Part shown: piece by piece, positions 7,957-16,200 of the stretch
How positions within the stretch are numbered: the first letter of the stretch is position 1
Layout: every line of letters starts with the position of its first letter
Assembly: GCF_030817215.1 (NCBI RefSeq)
Contig: NZ_JAUSZA010000001.1
Location: 6,980,501 to 7,044,500 of the forward strand
Direction: 5' to 3'
Length of the DNA: 64,000 nt
From: Paenibacillus sp. V4I3
GTDB taxonomy: Bacteria > Bacillota > Bacilli > Paenibacillales > NBRC-103111
The notes under the pieces: generated by a model
What the model saw: the letters and a program-made list of their open reading frames with translations, nothing else
Database searches by the model: none
What the model was told of the DNA's origin: nothing
Translations under genes and position numbers: made by a program

Positions 7957-8631
7957 CTAAACAACTTCATTCAACCGCCCATCCCGAAACCGCACAATCC
8001 GCTTCGCCTGCTGCGCAATCAATAAGTCATGCGTAATCAAAATAATCGTCCGACCTTGTTCATTTAATCTCTTTAAAATGTTTAAGATCTCCACACCCGT
8101 CTTCGAATCTAATGCTCCCGTAGGCTCATCCGCCAAAATGATCGGAGGATCTCCTGCCAACGTTCTCGCAATCGCAACACGCTGCTGCTGTCCGCCAGAT
8201 AACTCTGATGGAAAATGCTTCTTACGATCCAGCAAGTCCACCGCTTCCAGTGCATGTAAAACGAGCGGCTCTCTTTCCTTTTTGCTCATTCCCCGATAGA
8301 TCAAAGGCAACTCCACATTCTCATAGGCACTTAATCTAGGCAGCAAGTTGAAGCTTTGAAAAACGAAACCAATCTTCTGATTACGAATCTCAGCAAGCTG
8401 AGAATCCTTAAGCACGTTTATTGCTTGACCATCCAGGTCATAAATTCCTTTATCTACAACATCCAAACACCCGATGATGTTCATCAGCGTGGATTTGCCG
8501 GAACCTGATGGTCCCATGATGGCCACGAACTCTCCATGATCAATATCTAACGAGACATCATCTAATGCTTTAATCGTTTCCTCGCCCATCGTATAATACT
8601 TACTGGCATTTTCGATATGAATTAACGTCAT
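7957..8631 (-). CDS. ABC transporter ATP-binding protein, MacB/LolD type (copy 1)
   Basis: A 224-residue ATPase with Walker A GPSGSGKST (about residue 38), Q-loop VFQSFNLLP, signature LSGGQQQRVAIARTL, Walker B IILADEPTGALD and H-loop ITHD. The length and the EPTGALDSKTG form place it with MacB/LolD/YtrE-like ATPases that partner FtsX-type permeases. No permease is adjacent, so its partner must be elsewhere. The ATG at 8631 follows GGAGGTGA. It differs from the second copy at about six residues (for example N/K, V/L and Q/G in the segment after residue 80). It follows the truncated sigK, whose lost promoter may leave it unexpressed. Confidence 0.88.
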   Translation of the reverse strand: MTLIHIENASKYYTMGEETIKALDDVSLDIDHGEFVAIMGPSGSGKSTLMNIIGCLDVVDKGIYDLDGQAINVLKDSQLAEIRNQKIGFVFQSFNLLPRLSAYENVELPLIYRGMSKKEREPLVLHALEAVDLLDRKKHFPSELSGGQQQRVAIARTLAGDPPIILADEPTGALDSKTGVEILNILKRLNEQGRTIILITHDLLIAQQAKRIVRFRDGRLNEVV

Positions 8632-8691
8632 AATCTTCACCTCCATTACTTGCACAATGTCCAAATAAATGAAGTATCTGATTCATAACCC

Positions 8692-9197
8692 TTACCGTTT
8701 CGCCTTATAAAACTCATGATACAGCTTCATCAGCGCCCGCTTCTCAATCCTCGACACATAGGACCGGCTGATGCCGAGCTCCTTAGCAATCTCCCGCTGC
8801 GTCCGCTCTTCCCCGCCAAGCTCCAGCCCAAACCGGCCAACGACGACTTCCTTCTCGCGATCGTCCAATATCTCCAGATTGCGATAGATTTTGCTCTTCT
8901 CTATCTTGAGCTGCACCTTATCCACGACATCATCCGCTTCCGTGCCGAGGATGTCGATCAATGTAATTTCGTTCCCCTCTTTGTCCGTTCCGATGGGATC
9001 ATGCAAGGACACATCTTTACGCGTTTTCTTCAATGAGCGAAGATGCATAAGTATTTCGTTCTCGATACAGCGAGCGGCGAACGTCGCGAGCTTGGTCCCT
9101 TTGTTCGGCGAGAACGACTCGATAGCCTTGATCAATCCAATCGTTCCTATGGAGATCAAATCCTCGAGATCTTCCCCCGTATTGTCGAATTTTTTGA
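8692..9197 (-). pseudogene. sigK copy 1, truncated (lacks pro-sequence and start of region 2)
   Basis: From KKFDNTGEDLEDL to the C-terminal EFYKAKR the protein is identical to the intact SigK encoded at 29535-30236, including the region 4 helix-turn-helix (REIAKELGISRSYVSRIEK). The first 66 codons, which encode the membrane-tethering pro-sequence and region 1.2/2.1, are missing. An open frame continues to an ATG at 9267, but those 23 codons are antisense to the IS6-like transposase remnant and are not sigma-like. Dozens of synonymous but no amino-acid differences from the intact copy mean it was under protein-level selection until recently. Confidence 0.85.
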
Positions 9198-9229
9198 GGT
9201 TGTGAACACGAAGCAACGTAAATCCTGTC

Positions 9230-9597
9230 CACAAATATCCGGCTATGGGGAAAACCATTGATTTCATGTTATCTATAAATCGTGATACACCTGCAGCTAA
9301 GCGTTTCTTTACAAAGGCTTTGTCCTCCCCACATATTCAGATCCCACGTGTAATCACCTTGGATAAAAACCCGGCATATCCACCAGCAATACAAGAATTA
9401 ATAAATGAAAAAGCCTTATCAAAAAAAACTTGATTAGACAGACAAAGTATTTAAACACCATTGTGGAGCAAGATCACCGGTACATAAAAAAATTAACAAA
9501 ACCGATGCTTGGTTTCAAATCTTTTCTAACTGCAGAACAGACATTAAAAGGAATAGAGGCCAAGAATTCTTTATTTCCAATTGTTTTTTTCACTTAA
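9230..9597 (+). pseudogene. IS6-family transposase remnant, frameshifted
   Basis: One frame (9245-9433) reads GKTIDFMLSINRDTPAAKRF and later PRVITLDKNPAYPPAIQEL, which contains the second catalytic Asp region of IS6/IS26-type DDE transposases. A second frame (about 9432-9597) continues with LIRQTKYLNTIVEQDHRYIK and TKPMLGFKSFLTAEQTLKG, the usual C-terminal part with the catalytic Glu. The N-terminal half is missing and at least one frameshift separates the two parts. It starts exactly where sigK copy 1 is broken, so the IS was probably responsible for the truncation. Confidence 0.8.
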
Positions 9598-9648
9598 ATT
9601 AAATTGCGTACATTAATTTTTGTTGATTCAAATACAACAAAAAATGCG

Positions 9649-9732
9649 AGGGCAAGCCTCATAAGGTAGTTGTGATCACTTGCGTCAACAAGTTAATCCA
9701 TCACAATTACGACTAAAAGAAAGGCTTACCCT
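9649..9732 (-). repeat. Long two-part hairpin, possible terminator or MITE
   Basis: AGGGCAAGCCT (9649-9659) pairs with AGGCTTACCCT (9722-9732), and inside it GTAGTTGTGAT (9666-9676) pairs with ATCACAATTAC (9700-9710), each with one mismatch. On the minus strand it is followed by CGCATTTTTTGTTG, so it may terminate transcription of the first lyase gene. A decayed miniature element is an alternative. Confidence 0.5.
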
Positions 9733-9785
9733 ACACTTTATAAACACTATATAACTTAAACTTCCATAAATAATTAAATTCGCAT

Positions 9786-9921
9786 TATGGAACCTGGATA
9801 AGCTGCCATTTCTGCGCAGCAGAACCGTTATCAAATATCAACATTCGTTCCATTAGCGGTTCCACTAGAAGTTACATCAAGTGCCTTACCACTATTCGGA
9901 TTAACCAGTTTATAATTCCCT
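9786..9921 (-). pseudogene. Ricin-type (CBM13-like) lectin remnant
   Basis: Just beyond the stop of the first lyase gene the minus strand reads NYKLVNPNSGKALDVTSSGT then ANGTNVDI-stop, and after a shift DNGSAAQKWQLIQVP-stop. This matches the repeat unit of ricin-B lectin domains (the QxW signature is in AQKWQ). The lyase probably once carried a C-terminal carbohydrate-binding module that was cut off and decayed. Confidence 0.65.
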
Positions 9922-9945
9922 TAAAATCCACTAAACGTTCAGTTT

Positions 9946-11538
9946 TTATGGAGCCTCAAAAGCGCCAATATCTGGTAAGCCGTTATAGAGGTTATTGCCA
10001 AAAAAATCTTTACCTCCATTGTCGGCGACAACTTTACCCTTATTGAGTGCTGGAGACCCAGCCTGAAGCTTGTAACCGTCAAGCGTATTGATACCAGTGC
10101 CACCGCTTCCCGGATTCACAAATTTAGGATCGCTTGTTACCTTGAAGGAATCGGACGGTTCTTTATTCGAATGGACACCGCCTTTTTCGTAGAAGAGATT
10201 GTTGCTGAACGTGGAATTCCTAAAGCTGGTGCTTCCCCAGTTCGTCTTTACGCTTACATTGTAGTTGTAAAAAATATTATTGTAAAAACTCAAACCCGAT
10301 TTCATGGTCGTCTCGTTGCTAATTTTAAATTTTGCGGCATCATAATAATAAATATTGTTATAAATATAGCTGGCCGTTATCTCGCTAGCCGGCATCCACT
10401 TAATAAAGTAACCGTCATTTTGGCTGATGTTGTACCGGAACACATCATGCTGGTTATTGCCCATGATCAGGAGAGAACCCATCGGATTATCGTGGCTGTA
10501 GTTGTACTGGTAAACATTATCGATGCCGTAATAGTCAAAATCGAACGCCATGCCGTCCTGATTGCTCGCCGGCCCCCCGGTTACCTCATTAAACTGGAAT
10601 ACCGTATGATTGGCGTTCCATAACCAAATTCCAGCCACGGCCGTAGTGTATAAAGCTCTTGTTCCAAAACTGTTCAGCAAGTTATGCTCGACTATCGCAT
10701 CCTTGGTTTCCCGCATGAGAATTCCGTCTCCGCCCATATCACTCATTGTATTGTAAGCAACGTACACGTTCGTGCTCCATTGATTGTTGTTCCGGACGCC
10801 ATCCCTGAAACATGTATCCGTGCCGGGGCAGGTGAAAATGTTCAACTTCACCGGCTGGGTCGCTAGCCGGTCTACTTTGACGAAAGTGTTATTGACAATG
10901 CGAATGTCGTTAAATTTAGCAAGAGAAGCCGTGCTCGGCCCAATAATTTCACCCGATATGCCTGCCCCAGCCGCAGATCCGTTTTCGTTCCCATCCACAT
11001 CATGGATGTAACAGTTTTGGATATAGATATGGTTAAAAACGTGGTTGTTACCACTAATATTTGCATCGATTTTATAGTAAATGCCCATTCTTACGTCCGT
11101 CGTGTTGTTGACGCTAAAGTTATCGTCGTTCGTGATTTCCAGATTGTTGATCTCCCAATACTCCTGATTCACCAGATAAACCGTTCCGGTGGTGTTTAAT
11201 CCCCCGCCATTGATGACCGGTTTGCTACCGGTGCCGTACATATCTATCACGATTGGACTGCCGCCTACTCCGGATCCCTTTGGAGATAACTGACCGTTCC
11301 ATATTCCCCCGGTTTTAAACAAGATTATGTCCCCTGGATTAAAAACAGTCGCATTTATTTTGCTAAGTGATTTCCACGCAACCGATGTGCTCGTACCTGA
11401 ATTTGCATCATTGCCATTCACGGAATCCACATAGTATGTCGTTCCTGCAGCACTGGCTGGTGACGGTAAGCGCAGCGTCGTAATCATGCATAACGCTACA
11501 AAAAGAACGAACCATTTTTTCATGAACAATTTCTTCAT
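9946..11538 (-). CDS. Secreted right-handed parallel beta-helix protein (copy 1), putative polysaccharide lyase
   Basis: A 530-residue exported protein. The signal peptide (KKLFMKKWFVLFVALCM...PSPASAAG, cleavage near residue 31) is followed by TTYYVDSVNGNDANSGTS, the usual opening of DUF1565-like beta-helix enzymes. Repeated Asn/Gly/Tyr-rich rungs (residues about 110-450) end with DIGAF. It is closely similar to the N-terminal 530 residues of the SLH-anchored protein at 13277-17920 but has no C-terminal modules. Its start overlaps the stop of the preceding gene remnant (TAATG) and follows GGGAGGG. The substrate is unknown. It is the only open gene left in the collapsed operon copy. Confidence 0.8.
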   Translation of the reverse strand: MKKLFMKKWFVLFVALCMITTLRLPSPASAAGTTYYVDSVNGNDANSGTSTSVAWKSLSKINATVFNPGDIILFKTGGIWNGQLSPKGSGVGGSPIVIDMYGTGSKPVINGGGLNTTGTVYLVNQEYWEINNLEITNDDNFSVNNTTDVRMGIYYKIDANISGNNHVFNHIYIQNCYIHDVDGNENGSAAGAGISGEIIGPSTASLAKFNDIRIVNNTFVKVDRLATQPVKLNIFTCPGTDTCFRDGVRNNNQWSTNVYVAYNTMSDMGGDGILMRETKDAIVEHNLLNSFGTRALYTTAVAGIWLWNANHTVFQFNEVTGGPASNQDGMAFDFDYYGIDNVYQYNYSHDNPMGSLLIMGNNQHDVFRYNISQNDGYFIKWMPASEITASYIYNNIYYYDAAKFKISNETTMKSGLSFYNNIFYNYNVSVKTNWGSTSFRNSTFSNNLFYEKGGVHSNKEPSDSFKVTSDPKFVNPGSGGTGINTLDGYKLQAGSPALNKGKVVADNGGKDFFGNNLYNGLPDIGAFEAP

Positions 11539-12699
11539 TAAGATTCCCTCCCGAATAAAATGGTATTGTTAACGCTTACATCATTCTCCTTAAAATGCTC
11601 TTTTATTTTCCTGTTGATCCATTCCCGCTTCGATAATAGCCATGAGTCCTCGATCGGATAGCAATGGAATGAAATCGGTCGCTCAAGCCCCTCCTCTAGG
11701 GCAGCCAGAACGTACTCTCTGCCGAAAATTTCGTCCAGAAGCTGCAGCGCCCGTAAAAAATAACCGGAGACATTATACTTATAGAGCCGGACTCCCAAAA
11801 TCCCGCTGAGCGTGGACGGCATATTAAAGAAACGGTTGGATACCGCTTTATACTGTACGCAGCAATAATAAGTCCATAAAGGTGACACCCCATGCTCAAG
11901 AAATGGCTCCATATGATCATTTGCCGGAGCCGGATTTTTCACAAGACCTTTCTCGTCATAATCATAATCAGACAAGGCATAAATAATCGGAAAGTCTTCA
12001 AAATATTCTCGAACCATTCGGCTTGCATTTCCATAAGATTCAAGATGATCGATATTGGGCTCATCTGAGATGTGAAAGAAGCTTTGTTTCGCGAGGCCAT
12101 TTTCATGAATCCATTTCGTCAAGGACTGCAGCATTGTGTGAGAAACAATCTGATGCTTCTCCCGATGCATCTGTTTCCCAACCGAAAATTTGTTTCTACT
12201 CTCCTTTCTCCATTGCCATTATTGTGATTTCCAATTCAAAGGTCTCTCTCCCTAGCATCCCCCCCCCTCCTCAGATTCCAAGCAAATACCGATTATTTAT
12301 AGACCTGGTTTCATCTTTCCTTCCAGCTCCACTGTTATCCAAACCGATCACCATTGCCCCGGAGGCACGCTTATCCCCTCCGTTTCAAATAATGGAAATA
12401 ACGGATCAGGATATAAACCAGGTAAGACACGAAGCACATTATCGTCATGATCATGATAAGTCGGCAACTCCTAACGCATGACTCCGACGCTTCGAACCGA
12501 AATAAATGGGTCTATTGTGGATTCAATCTTAACGATTATCCCTTTCAGTATCCGCTCCGAGCGGAACGCTACTTGAAAGGAATAGGTTTCGTTCAGCAGC
12601 ATGGATCCTTTCACATACGCTGCTTCCACTAATTCTTCATCAGAGAACTGGCTAATGAACTCAGTACAGAGTCTCGAATCTGTTGAGTTAATGTGCCAT
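11538..12699 (-). pseudogene. GH123-like (DUF4091) gene, decayed copy
   Basis: This is a degenerate duplicate of the gene at 17964-19625. The former start region (ATG 12697-12699) runs into TAA at codon 4. About 370 bp is deleted near 12236 (joining positions equivalent to 18778 and 19148), and a further 61 codons are missing in frame near 11760. The segment 11538-12170 is still open and encodes 210 residues including the conserved FFHISDEP, but without the N-terminal half it cannot make the normal enzyme. Confidence 0.85.
11567..11580 (-). promoter_or_regulatory. cre box upstream of lyase copy 1
   Basis: The minus strand reads TGTAAGCGTTAACA, a perfect match to the CcpA-binding consensus, 29 bp before the lyase start. 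A one-mismatch version occupies the same place before the second lyase (17946-17959). Confidence 0.65.
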
Positions 12700-13002
12700 A
12701 TCTTACTCTCTCTTTTGTCTTGTCGCGTACCGAAACGCCTCATAAATTCCTGTAAATGGACGATGTTCCCCTCGATTCGAGATTCCTCGGCTGCGAATGC
12801 CATGAGATGGCTTTGAACAGAACGGTATTGAACACGCTCCTCCCTTTTTCTATTAACTGTGATAAATCTATTTCTAAGTTAATTATGATATCGGATAAAC
12901 ACGCTTTCAATTTTGAGTTTTTTACATTCCCTTTCACTTTCTTTACTCATTTGTTACTCCGATATTCTTGGGGGGAGATGCCCTTCTTTCTCTTGAATTA
13001 TG
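12700..13002 (-). pseudogene. Collapsed remnants of Gfo/Idh, lipoprotein leader and response regulator
   Basis: From left to right: the last ~37 codons of a Gfo/Idh gene (AAEESRIEGNIVHLQEFMRR, equivalent to 19622-19752), a junction at about 12813, then the untranslated leader of a lipoprotein gene (equivalent to 24536-24650), and finally the C-terminal codons of a YesN-type regulator (equivalent to 24655-24712). Two permease genes and nearly all of the lipoprotein gene are missing, a loss of about 4.8 kb relative to the intact operon. Confidence 0.85.
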
Positions 13003-13153
13003 CTGGGAATCAAGTCTTTCAGTACTGGAGAGAACAATTGCCGGGATAGAATTCATGCAAGTTAAGATAAAGAAAGGGCAGGTTGAATGCAATCATTCGT
13101 CTGTCCTTTCTACAGTAGAATTAATCAATAAAATGTTTGGTTTGACAGCATAA
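13003..13153 (+). pseudogene. C-terminal transposase-like remnant B
   Basis: The plus strand reads LERTIAGIEFMQVKIKKGQ, then VECNHSSVLSTVELINKMFG and LTA-stop. Its last 18 residues resemble the stump at 7568-7633. It starts precisely where the response-regulator remnant stops, so an IS insertion or IS-driven deletion probably shaped this junction. Family assignment is uncertain. Confidence 0.4.
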
Positions 13154-13224
13154 TCAAGCAACAATATGGAGAGCTATTTTTGATATATTAGTCGCACCAA
13201 AACTGCGTCCGTGCTGAGTGAACT

Positions 13225-13270
13225 AAAAAACGGAGCCACATTTGCGTTCAAATGCCGGACTCCGTTTTTT
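13225..13270. terminator. Bidirectional terminator after the large lyase gene
   Basis: AAAAAACGGAG / CTCCGTTTTTT encloses an inner CATTTG-CGTT-CAAATG stem. T-runs exist on both strands. It ends the minus-strand lyase operon 7 bp beyond its last stop codon. Confidence 0.85.
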
Positions 13271-13276
13271 ATTATA

Positions 13277-16200
13277 TTAATTAATGAATTGTTCGTACTG
13301 CAGCAAACGCTTCAGCATAACCGCCGCTTCGGCACGGCTTGCTTTCGCGCTCGGTACGAAGGTCTGATTGGTCACGCCATTGATGATTCCCGCATTCACA
13401 GATTGCGTTACGGCATCCTTAGCCCATTCACTGATGGACCCGGCATCTGTGAATCCGGCTAAGCCCTTCACATCCACTGCTGCTTTCTTGCCAGCAAAGT
13501 TCATTGCGCGTGTGATCATCACAGCCATTTGCTCACGAGTAATGTTCGCATCTGGCTGAAATGTGCCGTTCTCAAAGCCATCCACTAACCCGGCTTTGCT
13601 TGCAGCTCCGATGGCTCCTGCAAACCAATCATTCGTTTTCACGTCTGTAAAATGCGCTGCGTTCGTTTCAGACAGCCCCAGGGAGCGTACGAGAAGCGTT
13701 GCGAATTGTGCACGTGTAATTTCGTTTTGTGGAGCGAAGCTGCTCTCTGTCATTCCATTAATAACAAGCTTAGACGCCAACAATTCAACGTCGGCTTGAG
13801 ACCAATGACCTTTCAAGTCCTCAAAGGTTTTGACAGACTCTACAACCGTATAGATACTGTTACCCGGACGTTTTATGCTTGCTGTCGTCATTCCATCCGA
13901 CGTCGAGAAGGTCGCAGGCACGAAGCTCATAGTACCTGTTACCGGGTTATATAGAACCACGGTTGTTTTCTTCGCATCTACCTCTTTTGTTATCTCAATC
14001 GTTCTGGAAACATAGGTTTTTCCGAAATCATTCAGTGATACCTTTTTCCCGTTAGCTTCCGCCGTTACGCTAAAGTCTATTGCCGAGGTTAAAGGTTTCA
14101 GACCTGCTTGTTTGGCTTTCGTTTCAATATCAACGGAAGTTGTACCACTGACTTTCTCGATAGCAATGCTGACTTTTACATCTTTCGTTGCGGACCCTAA
14201 CGCTGTCGCAAAGCTAGATATGTCCACTACCTTCAACGGAAGGTCATAGGTTGCCCCGTTATTTTTCAAGGACAACACTGCTGCCGGTGCTTTGGATAAT
14301 AGTTCCACCAAGGATGCGGCCGGAAGCTCGACCTTGCCAATGGTTTCACTGCCTTTGATTTCGATGTTAATTCGCTGATCTGCCGTTCCTGTCGATGCTT
14401 TGAGCAGCTCCATCACTTGAGCTAACGTAGCCTCTTCGACGGTTACTCTTGCGACCGATGTCCCGTCAGCGGTTTTGTCGCTTACCGGCTGGACATTAAT
14501 TTGCACACCGTCTTTGGTCGGCACTACCGACGGGCCGGCTGTTGTAGTTGTAGAAGTACTGCTGCTACTACTATCATCGTTGTTGCTGCTGGAAAACGGA
14601 GTTGCAACAGTTTCCGTCGAATTCGCGCTCTCTCCACCTGCATTCGCAGCTGTCATAACATAGTAGTAAGTAATACCGTTGGTTAATCCGGTATCCATAT
14701 ACAAGGTTGTCGTCACATTCGATGCAATCGTCGTATACGGCCCACCGCTGCTCGTACTGCGCTTCACGTTATAGTACGTTGCGCCAGTGACTGTGCTCCA
14801 TGTCAAGCTTACTTGAGCGTTGCCCTCTGTTGCATTCAGGTTGGTCGGTGGTGTCGGTGCTTGTACCGGAGTTAAAGGCGCTGCCGGAATCGCACTTGCT
14901 GCGTTAGAGTTTGTGCTCTCGCCTCCGGTGTTTGCCGCAGTTACTACATAGTAATAGGTTGTTCCGTTAACTAAGCCCGCATCCGAATAAGTTGCTCCTG
15001 TTACGTTGGCGGCAATCGTCGTATACTGCCCACCGCTGCTCATACTGCGCTTCACGTTGTAGTACGTTGCGCCGGTGACTGTGCTCCATGTCAAGCTTAC
15101 TTGAGCGTTGCCCTCTGTTACTTTCAGGTTGGTTGGTGGTGTCGGTGCTTGTACCGGAGTTAATGGCACTGCCGGAGTCGCACTTGCTGCGATAGAGTTT
15201 GAACTCTCACCTCCGCTGTTTACCGCAGTTACTACATAGTAATAGCCTGTTCCGTTAGTTAGGCCCGAATCCGAATAAGTTGCTCCAGTTACGCTGGCGG
15301 CAATCGTCGTATACGGTCCGCCACTGGTCGAACTGCGCTTCACATTGTAGTATGTCGCATCCGTTACAGTCGACCACATCAGGTTCACTTGTGAATCAAC
15401 CGGCGTAGCTGCCAGATGGGTCGGTTGAGCCGGAACCGGCACCGAATTATCTGGGGAATACAGATTTAGTTCTAAAACCGCAGGACTACTGCCTCCTGTT
15501 GCAGTCATTTCGAACTTAAACGCTGTCGCTTCTACCGGATCAAAGGTAGCTACCTTCGTGCTTGAATCTGCTGCCCATGTGCCCGGGTTGCCAGTACCGG
15601 TTGGGATTGCCGTGAAATTGACACCGTCCGTACTGACGTACAATTTATACGCTGTAACCGCGTATGCCCCTGAATAAGGTTTATAGTCGAATTTTGAAAT
15701 GGTGCTCTTTTGGGCTAAAGTAAGGATTATATACTGAGGGCTCGCAGTTGTTGGACGACTAGATGGATACCAATAAGTCGAAGTACTTCCATCAATCGCC
15801 AATGCTGCAGCATACGAACTACTATAAATACTTGAAGCTGTAGCGGTCATAGATGATTGCGATATTTTCGTATAAAGCCCCGTTCCATTTGTTCCTGTAC
15901 CGATTCCGACCTGTACTTCCGCAGCGGAAGTATGTCCCGATGAATGCACTGCTATAATTTTAATATAGGAAGCTGAAACGGACGGGAACACCGCTCTTTT
16001 CCGATAAGTATTGTTTGCCCACGTGCCGGTAGCAACTTTTGTAAAGCCTACGCCATCGGTACTTGTATACACCTGGTAATTTGTAATGACTCCGGCCGCA
16101 TCATCTGCTGAAGGAACGTAGATGACACGATCGATGTTGTATGTTCCTCCCAAAGCTATCGTCAAGGTCGGATTCGATCCGTCTTCCGATTGCCAATAGG

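Larger units (their letters stand above)
7905..9197. repeat. 1.3-kb direct repeat, left copy (ABC ATPase + sigK 3' part)
   Basis: This segment (terminator, ABC ATPase gene, 60-bp spacer, 3' two-thirds of sigK) is repeated in the same orientation at 28750-30040. Similarity ends abruptly at 9197, inside codon 67 of sigK, at the shared sequence TTGTCGAATTTTTTGA. The copies differ at many third codon positions but hardly at all in protein, so the duplication is not recent. Confidence 0.9.
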
